Origin: Telopea speciosissima
Lineage: Eukaryota > Streptophyta > Magnoliopsida > Proteales > Proteaceae
Length of the DNA: 64,000 nucleotides
NCBI RefSeq assembly: GCF_018873765.1
Contig: NC_057926.1
Span: 51,627,878 to 51,691,877 of the forward strand
Direction of reading: 5' to 3'
This document shows, in pieces, positions 1-11,250 of this stretch; the stretch's first letter is position 1; every line of letters starts with the position of its first letter. The notes beneath the pieces are model-generated. The model made no database searches. It was not told the DNA's origin and worked only from the letters and a program-made list of their open reading frames with translations. The position numbers and the translations under genes were made by a program.

Positions 1-1968
1 CAACCAAACAACAAAAAAAAATTAAAAAAACACAAAAAAACACAACCCCAAACACCAACTTTTAAAAAACCAAAAAAAATAAATAAATCCTCAAACTTAA
101 CCCAACCCCTCACCCCAAAAAACCTTCTCAACAAAAACAACAAAAAAAACCCAACAAAAACCAACTCCCCCCAAAAAAAAAAAAAACAAACAACAACAAA
201 ACCCAAAACCCCCCATTCCCACCCCCTCAAAAAACAACAAAACACCAAAAAAAACAAAAAAAAAACAAACACCAAACAAACCAAACAAAAAAACCAAAAA
301 AAAAACCCACAAAAACAACTCCCCACAAAATTCCCCCCCCTTCCCACTCAACAACCCAACCCCCTCCAACCCCCCCCATCCACACCCCAACACCAACACA
401 ACACAAAAACAAAAAAACCCCCCCCCCAAACCCCCCCACCCCCCCCCCCCACCCCCCACCCCCAACATCCCACCACCCACAAACCAACAAACCCACACCC
501 CCCCCCTCAACCCCCAAAAAAACAAAAAAACAAAACCCCCAAAAAAACAACCAAACCACAAAAATCAAAAAAAAAAAACACACAACCCCCCCCCCCCACC
601 CCCCACCCCCCCCCTCCCACCCCCCACCCCCAACCCCAACCCCCCAAACCAAAAAACCACACCCACCCCCTCACCCCCCCACACAACCAAAATCCAACCC
701 AAAAACATCACCCCACCCCCCCCCCTCCCACCAAAAAACACCCCCCCCCCCTCTCCCCCCCCCCCAAACACAAAAAAACCCAAAACCACAACCTCACCCC
801 CCCAATCACCCAACCACCAAAACACCAACACTCCCCCCCCCTCCCCCACCCCACCACACCCCCCCCCCCTCCCCCCTCCCCCCCCCCCCCCCCCCACCCC
901 CCCCACCCCCCCCCAAATCATCCCTCCCCTCCCCCACCCCCCCCAAACCCACCCAACAACCCCCCCCCCCCCCCCCCCCCCCCCCCACAACAACCACAAC
1001 CCCACCCCAAAAATCCCCCCCCTCCCCCCCCCTCTCCAAATAACATCAACAAACACCCCCCCCACCCACCACCCACCCATCACAAACCCCAAAAAAAAAA
1101 AAACCCAACAAAACCCCAAAAACAACAAAAACACAACCCCCCCACCCCAAAACCCCCCACCCAACTCTCAAACACCAACCCCCCCCCCCCAACCCCCCCC
1201 CCCCCATTAACCCGAAAACCACAAAACTCCACAAACCCCAACAACCCCCCTCCCCCTCCTCCACCCCAACCCAAAAACAACACCAAAAAAAAAAACCCAA
1301 CTTTCCCCCCCCCCCCTTACATTCCCCCCCCCCCCCCCCACTCAACAACAAAAAACAAACACACCCCAAATCACCCCCCCTAACCCCCCCCACCCCCTCA
1401 CAAAAACCAAACCCACGCCCCCCCCCCCCCCCCCCCCCACCCTCCCCCCCCCCCCCCCCACCCCCCCCCCCACCAAAAACCACCCCCCCCCCATCCCCCC
1501 CCCCCCTCACCCCCCCAACCACCATCCCCACACCCCACCCCCCCCCCACCAACCAACAACCCCCCCCCACCAACCCACAATCCACCACCCACCCACTCCC
1601 CCCCCACCCCCCCCCCCCCCCCTCCCTCCCCCCCTTTTCTCAACCTCTCCCCCCCCCCCCCCCCCCCCCCCTCCCTCCCCCCCCCAACCCCCCCGCGCCC
1701 CAACCACCCCCAACCCACCCCCCCCCCCCCTCCCCCCCCTCCCCAACATCTTCCCCCCATACCCCCTTCCTCTCCTTCCTCCTCCCTCCTCCCTCCCAAT
1801 CATCCTTTTTTTCCCCCCCCCCTCCTCCCCCCCCCCCCCCCCTCTTCCCTCAAACACACCCCTCCTTTTTAAACTTCTTCATCCTCCCCCCCCCCCTCCC
1901 CTCCTCACACACCCTCTTCTTTTTCTTCTTTTTTTTTTTATTTTTTTTTTTTTCCTCTTTCTTTTTCC

Positions 1969-2018
<50 letters not shown>
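1..2018. repeat. Low-complexity G-free A/C then C/T block
   Basis: The plus strand is almost entirely A and C up to about 1750, then C and T, with only a handful of G residues (near 1213, 1417 and 1695). It ends in an uninterrupted 49-nt C run (1970-2018), immediately followed by ordinary plant sequence. Long glycine-rich reading frames on the minus strand are by-products of this composition and are not genes. The gradient of homopolymers and the knife-edge boundary resemble low-quality read sequence kept at a contig end rather than a natural satellite. No repeat unit is visible. Confidence 0.85.
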
Positions 2019-4027
2019 TGTACCTATTGAGATCAATCTTAAAGAATGAAGACTGAAAGTCCATGCTTATTAACGCAAAATCTTCCTGGCAAAAACTGCT
2101 CTTCCCCAAAATAAGTGTTGTGCTCCCATTCTCCCAAGAGAAGTGCCTTGTGTACATGACGGAATGATTATTGTAATTCTTTGTGTGGTTTCTTTCTTGA
2201 CTTTTTTATCTGAAGCATTTTTATTGGATTTTTGTATTTTGCTGTGAAGCCTGTTGTGTCAGATTTTGATTGAAGCAACATTTTTTATTGCACGCTTGTT
2301 TCATAACAAACCAAGGAAGCAAGGAGATGCTGCTGTTTTTCATTCTATCCCCAGCTAGAGGGACAGAGAAATTAATATGGTCGAAAGCTTTCCTTCTTAA
2401 CTGAACCAATGAAGCAAGGAAATGGTGCTGTTGGATCTCACAGTTCTTGGGTGCCATGATCTCTCTCTTTGCCAGCATTGAGCACATGGTTCGGTTCCAT
2501 CATCCTTTCGTTTTGACTGCTGAAGGAGAAATGAACGCACATGGCCCTTCTCTGAATAATTCGTCTTGTTCGCACGTTCTTTAAGTTAGCTTCATTGCTC
2601 CGATTACCAGAATTTGATTTGATTTTATTATCTGTATATGAGTTACCTAGGCGGATAGATAACGAGATGCCCATAAAAAAAAACTACACACCAGAGTCGA
2701 GCAACGCAACACGCTGGGATGCCGCTCTACCCACAAGATATAGAGAAGCAAGCATCTGCCTTCCACCTCAATTAGCATAACCAGACCGGCCCTTCTCCAT
2801 CTCCGCCACCAGCTCAGCATCTCTCAACGCCGCAACAGCAGAAGCCCAATTTCAGTTCTCGTCGTTCCCTTATCGATCCATTAAATTTTCCCGTGACGAC
2901 CACCCCACCCCTCTCCTAGGCTCCTAGCCCATCACCCTGCCCCTTTTTTCCCTACTCCATTTCATAGGTGCAAGGCGTTCTGCGACAACAACAGCAAAGG
3001 ATTCTCTCTCCCCTTCTCTGCAACTTCTCCTCAATTAAATCCTCTTTCCCCTCTGTTTGGCCAGAATCCCCAGTTTCCTCTTTCGCTATCGCTTCAGCTT
3101 AATTCCAGCAATTTTGACTTCAATCCTTAACCACCGATATTGGGAATCTTAATTCCTTGTTTAGGTAAGGATGTGGGTTAGGTTAAAAGTAGAAAGAAAT
3201 GGAGAGGAGAATCGGGTGATGGTGGGATGAGGGTATTTAGAATGAAAAAAAAAAAAAAAAAGAAAAAGAAAGAAGGATGAAAGGAGAAGTGATGCTTCTT
3301 TTGTTTTCATCTCGGTTTCCATGGTGTTCCCTACAAGGACACTTGCAACTCATCTTCGGGGGATTAGGGAAGATGAATTGTAGATTTTGTTTTTTTTGCA
3401 AGGTCAATTTTGTCAGTTCATCCCATGTTTTTAATTAATTTTAGTAAACCTTAAGGTGGTTACATAGAATTTTCAAAAACTAGGGAGTATGATTATACTT
3501 TCGTGATACCTCAGGGGTCGTATGTGAAAATTTTTCTATTTGGTTTTTTTATCATTTTATCTCTTATCCATACCGTGTCACCAATACAAAATCGACACAG
3601 TATCAAGATCGATCACTTGCAAAGCCGGTATGTATCACCTGTATCGGGCGATACAAACCATGGCTAGAATCGCATTGGGCGAACACCCTGCCTAGTGACT
3701 ACCCAATGAGGCATCCAACGGCTGGGCTGTTAGGCGCATGTCGAGATGTGTGTCTGCATGGGGCCCAATGTGCGTCCAACCAGCCTAGTCATTGGATGCC
3801 TCATTGGGCACTACCTGGGTGATGGGCTCGCTAGCAAGGAGCCGCTAGAATCATGGATTTAATAATGGTTAAAAAATAAAACACCCTTTCTTCATAAATT
3901 TATCCTCTCAAGTGCAGTGCATTATCGGATGCACCACACTTAAGAATCCAATCGTCCACCCAACATTTGAAAATTCAAGGTATGATGCACAGCACCGGGT
4001 TGAGAGGATGAAAATTCCACTCCTGGC
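2019..4027. other. Intergenic; no supported gene
   Basis: No convincing coding region. 2790-3165 is pyrimidine-rich and looks like a plant 5' leader, ending in a good donor-like sequence (AGGTAAGG at about 3164), but no coding exon follows, so it may be an orphan promoter or first exon. A run of A lies at 3246-3260. 3560-3665 contains 'GATAC/CGATA' text shared with the palindromic elements elsewhere in the window. 3690-3830 is a small fold-back in which the motif around CCCAATGAGGCATCCAA recurs inverted. Confidence 0.5.
3690..3830. repeat. Small fold-back element (MITE-like)
   Basis: The sequence around 3705-3722 (CCCAATGAGGCATCCAA) recurs as its reverse complement near 3795-3812, giving a stem of about 25 bp around a spacer of roughly 75 bp. 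No target-site duplication was identified. Likely a non-autonomous inverted-repeat element. Confidence 0.45.
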
Positions 4028-5075
4028 CCAAAAGTCTAAAAGGGCTCCTTCCAAAATATCTTTGTACCTAGACAAGCAGGATGGTCAGGTACACGGCTCT
4101 AACAAGACAAAGGTTTTTGGTAGAACTGCCCCATGTGTGGTACAACTTGGCCGAGATCGCTTCCCTTTGCTGTCATGAATTCAAGTATTGCTCAGCTTGG
4201 ATTTCCCTGGAGCTTATGAACCAGTGTTCTTCATCTATGTACCGTTCTCAATATTGGAAGAGGGAAGGAGTGGTTAGATCAAATAATAAATTTCTGCAGA
4301 AAATTTTAGCAATTTGGCTGTGAATAACCTGAAACAAGTTATCCTCTTATTTTCAAACAGTGTTTTCTTTACCAGGATAACTGGTTCCAGTTTTATTCAC
4401 TGCCAATTTGCAAAACTGCAGAGCTTTATTATTTGATCAACCACCCCTTCCCTGACATCTGAGATTATGGAGCAGCTTGCATGGTTTGGCCTCCTAAATT
4501 TACTTTCTTTCTTGGTTTTTCTATTGCAGGCTTGGCTCATTTTGGTTTGTGAGTTTCTATATATTTTTTTTTAGTAAGAACAATTGGTAGGCACACTCCC
4601 TTGCTGTGTGTTCTAGGGGAAATCAGACTGGGTAAGTTCTCCATCATATTGGATTGTTACCTCTATAATAAATCAGATAGACATGTTACTGACCTCTAGT
4701 CCTTTGTGTGTATACTATGAACAATGAATGCTTTTGTATAAGTGATTCTATATAAAAAAAAAATTATAGGGTTAATCTGGCTGGTATTGAAGAAAGCATA
4801 TGTATGGTCTTCAAAGTTGAAATTTCTTGTATTATACTTTAGTTTATTGCTGTAGTGTTCGAATACAGTTTCCTCTTTCTCATAAAAAAAAAATACAGTT
4901 TCCTCTTGTAAACATTGTATCTTGCAAGGAGGTGTATTAGTAGTTCACTGTAACTTTTGAAGAATTCTGTTTTCCAATTTTCAGCACAAAATAACTCTAA
5001 ATGGGTCTCCTTTTATTTATTTTTGTAGCTATTGAAAAATGAGTTCCAAACATCCAAGAAGAAAGTTAGATAATT
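4028..5075 (+). pseudogene. Shredded cytosolic sulfotransferase pseudogene
   Basis: The segment matches the intact sulfotransferase at 12337-13368 piecewise. 4040-4070 corresponds to its N-terminal codons (after GCTCCTT-CAAAATAT). 4080-4130 matches the GWSG...FWY region, 4130-4180 the PAPS-binding loop region (CCC-A-GTGTGG-ACAACTTGG), and 4262-4370 the codons for VIDQII...SYPG. 4455-4500 matches the C-terminus, and 4500-4720 plus 4980-5075 match the 3' flank of the intact gene. Several internal deletions of tens to hundreds of bases and frame changes destroy the frame. An inverted copy of the VIDQII segment is inserted at 4374-4453. It is clearly non-functional as an enzyme gene. Because the homology runs into the 3' flank, the copy arose by segmental DNA duplication, not by retroposition. 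Confidence 0.8.
4262..4453. repeat. Fold-back inverted duplication inside SOT pseudogene
   Basis: The arm 4262-4345 (from GGAGTGGTTAGATCAAATA) is matched by the reverse complement of 4374-4453 (ending TTTGATCAACCACCCCTTCC). The imperfect arms are about 80 bp long with a loop of about 30 bp. Both arms encode the same part of the sulfotransferase (VIDQII...NKT) in opposite directions. The forward gene sequence resumes at about 4455. Confidence 0.75.
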
Positions 5076-5408
5076 AATGGTTCAGAAACATCCTTTTTTT
5101 TTATAATTCATCTTTAATGGTTGCAGGTAGCTCAATCACAAGGAAAGATGAACTTGGTATCAAGTAGCGTACCTATTGAGTACTGATATATATAGTAGTT
5201 ACTTGTTCTTATCCCATTTTTGACAGCACAAAATTACAGTTTTTGAAGGGAAGAAATCTGGTAGGAATTTATTTCTAGCTGAGAAATGGGAAGTCCAAGT
5301 TTCCAGGCTTCATGAGACTTGATCTTTTGTTGTGCAAGTTTTGTTTTCCACTGGCGGTGTGCCCTGCCTTTTTCCTAAAAAAATAATTGTGCCACACTAG
5401 GAGCAGTA

Positions 5409-5590
5409 TATGGATGTATTTTTATCTGCTCCACTTCCCCAAGTTCCTCTAATAGAGGGGGGTGGACCCCACCCGGGCAGTGTGTTCAGGCAGTGGTAGG
5501 GTGGTCATTTCCGGGCCCCCTCTATTAGAAGAACTTGGGGAAATGGACCTGCCGAGGAAATGGAGCAGATAAAGGTCCTGGATGGATGTG
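5409..5590. repeat. Palindromic MITE-like element
   Basis: The left arm 5411-5462 (TTATCTGCTCC, CCCCAAGTTC, CTCTAATAGAGGGG) recurs inverted in 5512-5590 with an extra insertion of about 20 bp. The centre carries CCCGGGCAGTGTGTTCAGGCAGTGG and GGGTGGTCATTTCC. Related central text is seen near 44270-44335 and 63165-63215, so this is a dispersed non-autonomous family. Confidence 0.65.
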
Positions 5591-6348
5591 AAAATTGGGT
5601 TCTGATTTTGACTGAGATTATGCACTTCCTTGTAATGCCAAGCTGAAATATGCAATGGGCTTCTGATTTTGTTGCATGGCATGTTTGAGTTCTTCAAAAG
5701 CCTTCTTTACTTGTGGGCCACATTTGAAATCGTTTTTCTTAAGCATAGCAGTGATCAGTTGGGTTGCAAATCTGCCATATAATATACCCCAAAACTTTTG
5801 GAAATTCTAATATTGGTATGCATGCTAGTTACACATGATTTAGGTCTAATTTGATGATGCATGCTAAGGTGTAAATGACTATGTCTTATATTTGAGATGT
5901 ATGTGTGTAGGTGAGCATGATGCATAATAGGTGGGATGTGTACATGATATATATGATGCGGACATTACTTGCGGATTGCGTGCAATATATGATTTCAGCC
6001 AAGTAAGTGAGATGAAGTTTCTGCAACAAGGTGTTTGTAAGAAGTCTCAATAGTAGAGTTAGAGGAATTTTCAAAAGCATTGGGGAGTTGGCAATTTATT
6101 AGAAGAATCTCATTATGTATATATATATATATATATATATATGTTGTAGCAAGGCTTTAGAAATTTATCTTTCTACTTTATTAGGCCCCAAGTTTGAGAA
6201 GATATTTCCAAATAGCAAGTCAAACTTTAGTCTAAAGAAATTGTTGGAAAGAAATTTCTCTATTTTATTATTTTTGAAGGAAGTTTGAGGGGTCAAGTTT
6301 TAAAGGAGGGAATTACTTAGAGAAAACACCCCTTTCAACCTTGAAACC

Positions 6349-6351
<3 letters not shown>

Positions 6352-6393
<42 letters not shown>
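6352..6393. repeat. (AG)n microsatellite
   Basis: About 20 consecutive AG dinucleotides. It lies between the two degenerate sulfotransferase copies. Confidence 0.9.
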
Positions 6394-6398
<5 letters not shown>

Positions 6399-6690
6399 TT
6401 AATATAAAAGCATTCATTGTTCATAGTATATACACAAAAGAGTATAGAGTTCAGTCACACATACATCTGATTTATTATAGAGGTAACAATACAATATGAA
6501 GAAGAACTTACCCTGCTTTCTAAACCCAGTCCCAAACCCAGCATTCACTAGTCTGATTTCCCCCTAGAACACACACAGCAAGGGAGTGTTCCTCCCAATT
6601 ATTCTTGCAATAAAAATATATAGAAACTCACATACCAAATGGAGCCACACCTGCAATAGAAAAATTAACCAAGAAAGATTCATAGTACAT

Positions 6691-7711
6691 TCAGAGTGTC
6701 AAACCCGAATCCTGTAATTTTTGCTCAGTGATGCGGTCAAGTTGCTCCATCATCTCAGAGGTGAGGAAATTTGCCGAATCTCCAACTTTACCTTCCTTGA
6801 AGAAGATACTATTTGAAATACCAGGATAACTTGCACCAGTTTTATTCACTGCTAAATTGCTTAAATTTTGGAAACTGCAGAGATTTATTATTTGATCAAT
6901 CACCCCTTCCTTCTCTTCCATTGAGGAGAAGGGATACCCCACAAACTCTGCCAATGATTTCAAGTGAAGAGCTGGTTCAGCTAGCAGCTCTTCATACTTG
7001 AATAAGAACACATTTTGGGGCCTTTCTAAGCTTTCTTTCCAATAACCCAACACATGATCCCAAATTGGGCCACATGTAGACAACGCTTTGCAAAACCTCT
7101 CAAATGCATCTTCCAGTTTCAGAGGTTCCAAGAAAATATTCGACCTTAACTTGTTCGCGAAATGCCACCATGATGCTAGATTATCCTTGGTGTTCCTGCA
7201 AATATAAACAATCCGGGGAGTCTCTGAATGTGCTACAGATTGCGGTAGCAATGTGTAAGGCATGTGTGTACTAAAAAGTCTAAGAGACGGAAGGATGTCG
7301 AGGTTAGGAATTCGATTGCCATTGACTTTGTTGCTTTATAGATTTGTCTAAATCATGTGAGTTGAATATGAGCAAAGGATGCTGCTGAGCTGAAGGAGGA
7401 TGGGATTTGCGATTCATGACAGCAAATACTAAGGATTTCAGCCATGTTGAGCCACACTTGGGAGTGCTAGCAATAAGAATGTCACTGGGTCGTGCCTTGA
7501 AGTGATCTTGAACTGCCAATGGTCCAACACCCACAAGTTTGGAATTGTGCCAAAAACCTTGGTATTGGTAGAGCAGGGTACCTGACCAACCTTCTGTTTT
7601 GGGTAGTTTCGCAACAATCTCCCAGTACCTCTTGTAGATTTTCTCATCTTCTTCCTCTTCTTCTCTGCTCTTGGGTACAAAACTTATTTTGTAAGGACCG
7701 TTTTGGGCCAT
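6691..7711 (-). pseudogene. Frameshifted cytosolic sulfotransferase, inverted copy
   Basis: Single-exon cytosolic sulfotransferase (PAPS-dependent sulfonation of small hydroxyl acceptors). The first reading frame starts at ATG 7711 (MAQNGPYK) and covers the N-terminal half with the PAPS-binding loop STPKCGSTWLK. It is broken near 7340: compared with the intact copy a 14-nt stretch is missing after the FNSH codons, and the frame runs to a stop at 7304. The second half, open from about 7300 and visible from 7263 to 6691, carries RIVYICRNTKD, the WDHVLGYWKESL region, KVGDSANFL and the C-terminus SGLTL. Both halves are otherwise well conserved, so inactivation looks recent. Homology with the intact gene continues through the 3' flank (6470-6690). 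It is oriented head-to-head with the intact gene. A real short N-terminal protein is possible but would lack the catalytic core. Confidence 0.85.
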
Positions 7712-8387
7712 GAGTGAAAGTAAGAAGATAAAGAAAGGTTGGTCGATCTGATCTTAATTCTTGCTAATTGTAAAGTTGGGAAAAGAAAGTAATGAGAATA
7801 TGAATGGGTCTTTAGCCTCAAGCCTCAGTTTTTCTTGGCTATTGAGCTAGGCCAGCTAGCTTGAAGAGGTTTTATAAGGCTAGTCTGTCACAATGGGTTG
7901 CCACACGTCGGCTCAGCAGCGTACGTGAAGAGGTTTTTCAGTTCACGTAAGTGAAGATTCACTGGACTCCAATGAGGAATGGTGTCTGAATGAAATATTT
8001 CTCCTCAAATAGAGAGAGAAAAAGAGATAAGAGTTTGAGAGACTCTTGGTGTATAAGTGACTCACTTCTTCTCAACCACCTTAACTGACTCCACTACTTG
8101 ACAGTTAATAGTTTAATACATAACTGATCTTAGTGAACTATATTTTAGAAAAAAAGACAACTATGACAATACAACTAGAACACTTCTTATTGTAGTCAAG
8201 TGTCATTCCTTCTTCCTTGAAATTGTCCTCGCCTTCAAGCACATGGGAAATTCGAAACCGAATTTGTCCACGTTACTTTAGATGATGGAATAATTCCTTC
8301 TAAACAATTCTAATAAAGGTAGGGTCTCTGTCACACAATTGATTGGGACATACCATGAAGTTTGAAGACATATATATAAACAAAGAA
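7712..8387. other. Upstream flank of inverted SOT copy; no gene
   Basis: AT-rich intergenic sequence, presumably including the former promoter of the minus-strand sulfotransferase. No coding region, RNA gene or clear element boundary was found. Confidence 0.5.
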
Positions 8388-9924
8388 GGGAAATTTATGA
8401 AACACCCCCTAAAAATCATCGAAACTCAAATCACCTCTTGAAATTTGAAAATACTCAGATCACCCCCTATACACTAACGGTGTTAATCTGCTGTTAGTTA
8501 TTGGTATAAAAGGGCTATTTTACCCTTGTGTTAAATCATTAGAATTAAATTTACAATACTACCCTTTCCTTCATCTTCAACCTAAAATACCCCATTGCCT
8601 CTGCTTCGCTCAGGCAGCACCACCGTTGCCGCCTCTGCTTCCTCACACCTGCAACTCAATCCCGGCAGTCGCCGGTCTGAATCAAGAATAGTGAGAAGCA
8701 GCTGAGGAATGATACAAGACCTGGGATCGGTTCGGATGTTGAATCGGAGGGTGAAGGTGGAGCACATGCGTATGATGATGAAGAATCTGAGAAAGTGGGA
8801 GAGGAAGAAGAAGTAGTCGAACAAGCAGAGCAGGGAGAAGGGGAATTTCCAGCGTGGCTGTAGGGTTCTTTCCAGCGGAAACCCTCTTTCGATTCAATGT
8901 ATAAAACTCATTATAAATCAGAAATCAAGTTTTATTTCAATTGAAACCTGAAACCTAAGAGATCTATGTGTTACGAATCTACCTAAAAGCTTAGATCGAG
9001 TTTTATAAATTGAATTGAAAACCTGAAACCTTTGTAATCGAGTTTTATAAATTTCTCTTAGGGATGGGCAATAACAATATCAGAAATCAAGTTTTATTTC
9101 AAGGAAATATGACTGAAACTACTTATAGTGGTAGGTTTAGATTCATATTTGAAAGTGGTTTTGAAACCCACTATTCCAGCCAGCTTTGGAGCTTAGGTTC
9201 AACAAGATGGGTTGCCCAAAGGTAAGGCCTCAACCCCCTAAATCTGAGTAGAAACGAAGGATCAAGGGAGATTGATCCAACTTTGTGGTTGTCGGTGTTA
9301 CATGGAAAACAAAGTAACAGTGTAGGTTTAATAGAAACAGAAATAAAAAAGAGAAAAGGGAAGAAGAAGAAATAAAGAGAACAGAAGAGAAACGTTACCT
9401 GGGATGGGAGAGAGAATATCAGAGAGGAGATAGAGAAGAGGAACGGAGAGTATGCTCCTGCTGGTGCAATCGATCAGGAACGGAGACAGAGAAGATGAAA
9501 GGAGCAGGGATAATATTGAGATTTGGCTGTACAGGATTTTCCCTTCAAGCTGGTTCGTTGAATCTTTACCTTTCTCCACGAGGTACGCCGCAGCGGCAGC
9601 GGCGGTGGCGGCGGCGGCGGTGCTGCAAACAGAGTTGCAGGAAAAGGGTGGGGTATTTTAGGTTGAAGATGAAGGAAGGGTATTATTGTAAATTTAATTA
9701 TACATGTTAAGTTTTTAGATCTAAGGGTAAAATAGTAATTTAATTCTTCTCAAGGGTAGTTTAGGGTTTTTAAAAAATTTAACAAGCTGACTTCATCAAT
9801 TAACTAACGGTAGGGTCTAATTTGAGTATTGGGCTCTAATGTAGGGGGTGATCTGAGTATTTTTCAATTTCAAGGGGTGATCCGAGTTTTAACCCATTTT
9901 CAGGGGGTGTTTCGTAAATTTCCC
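8388..9924. mobile_element. Non-autonomous long-TIR element (MULE-like)
   Basis: The left end (GGGAAATTTATGAAACACCC) and the reverse complement of the right end (GGGAAATTTACGAAACACCC) match. The similarity continues inward for about 220-280 bp, through AATACTCAGATCACCCCCTA and CTTCATCTTCAACCTAAAAT, so the terminal inverted repeats are long. No transposase is encoded; the interior (8600-9650) holds a GC-rich (CCG/CGG)n-like patch at each side (about 8620 and 9590-9625). Flanks are A-rich; a 9-bp duplication with two mismatches is possible but not convincing. Long TIRs without coding capacity suit a Mutator-like non-autonomous element. Confidence 0.75.
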
Positions 9925-10648
9925 AAAAAAAAAAGGGAGAGGGATACACACCGCTTGTGTGTAGTAGTAAACTAGTAGGCGACACCAATGGGGGAGCGGG
10001 ATGGGGAATTATACAAGATGGACACGGGGTCATTTGAAAGGGGAAAAAGAGAGATAGACACAGTGGGCTTTAGCTTACATTACGCCAATGGTGTGCCCTG
10101 CCTTTTCCCTTGAATTATATGATTTTGCCATCTAATAAAAAAAGGAGCAATGTAATGTTTTGGCTGATGCTTTGTTTAGGCAACATGGAGAAGGAAGTCT
10201 GGGCAGTTATAACTCAACCCTTGCCTCATTGGTTGGAACCGGTTGAAGAAGAAATTAGAAGTCATTTCAAGCTTGTACGCATATTGGAATTAATATCAAT
10301 AAATGAAACCGTGGGGCCATGGGAAGACAAGAATAGGGATGTAAATGGATAGTCAAAAATTCAAATCCGATTCTCATCCATATCTGTATTCATCAAAGAG
10401 TATCCGGATCCGAATTTGGATAATCCGGAACAAAATCTATCCGAATTGGATAAATATCAACTAATAATAAAAAAAGTTAAATATCTAATAGTATTGAAGT
10501 TTCTTGAAGGTTCGATAGGTTCCAGAGAAACCGTATTCAATCCATTTACATCTTAGACAAGAATGGTATGTTGTTCTTCAAAAATCAAATATACCTTCCA
10601 ATCAATTCTTCATGATTCCCATCATTACACAAAGAATTCATTATAGCA
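9925..10648. other. Intergenic between element and solo LTR
   Basis: No gene. 9950-10110 (GTGTGCCCTGCCTTTTCCCT near 10090) resembles text at 5345-5375 and 42760-42800, pointing to another dispersed repeat. 10335-10560 contains repeated TCCGAAT/GGATAA words typical of degenerate repeats. Confidence 0.4.
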
Positions 10649-10653
10649 CCCAT

Positions 10654-11245
10654 TGTTAGATAGATTCTAATAAGATGAGAGATTAAATAAATATTATATT
10701 ATTGGGGTAAAGTGCTTTAGTCTTACATCGGGAAACTACAAGAGTTATAAATGGTATTTATTATATTATCTTCTTTGTTTCTTGAGTCAAACCGAAAAGG
10801 GAGACATTCTGCGGTGTATATGCAAGGATGGCGTAGCACGCACTTAGCACTTGTACGCTGATTTTTTGATGTGATCATATCCATCGGATTAGAAGATCCT
10901 ACAGTCACGTTTGATATGGTGTGATCGTTGTGAACAGCTTCATCTCTGGTTTAATCTGGACCATTAGATCGGATGGCAATCGATCTAATGGTTTAAATAA
11001 ATGAACAGATATGTCTGTTCAGAAGAGGTGCTTCACTTCTATAAAATAGAAGTGCAGTGTTCAAACAAAATATCTCTCTCTCTTGTAATCAGTGTCTCTC
11101 AAAGAAATTCTGTGTTTTGTCTTTATAGCTTTGTTGAGTCCTGAAGGTGAAAATTTGTCATGTGGAGGCAAATATCTCCTTTAAGATAGCGAATGCACGT
11201 TCAAAGCAGATTACAATTTCTTTCTCGATTTTATTTTTTCCAACA
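10654..11245. mobile_element. Solo LTR, Ty1-copia-like, CCCAT TSD
   Basis: A 592-bp segment begins TGTTAGATAG and ends TTTTCCAACA, the TG...CA termini of an LTR. It is bounded by the identical 5-bp direct repeat CCCAT at 10649-10653 and 11246-11250. It contains the ACATCGGGAAACTACAAGAG block and AGTTATAAATGG that are common in plant copia LTRs. No gag-pol lies next to it, so it is a solo LTR left by recombination. The perfect target duplication suggests a fairly recent event. Confidence 0.85.
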
Positions 11246-11250
11246 CCCAT

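Larger units (their letters stand above)
5076..6470. other. Intergenic, repeats only
   Basis: No coding sequence is supported. It contains a fold-back element (5409-5590), a short (AT)n tract (6119-6142) and an (AG)n tract (6352-6393). The remaining AT-rich DNA shows nothing recognisable. Confidence 0.5.

Noticed and set aside
97-1857. Long minus-strand glycine/valine-rich open frames
   Set aside because: They are the translation of C-homopolymer-rich, G-free sequence; no start context, no domains, and the DNA itself is probably artefactual.
1-2018. Telomeric repeat at a chromosome end
   Set aside because: No CCCTAAA/TTTAGGG unit is present; the tract is irregular homopolymers.
8582-8897. 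Leu/Pro-rich minus-strand frames
   Set aside because: They lie inside the TIR and GC-rich interior of the long-TIR element and have no family signature.
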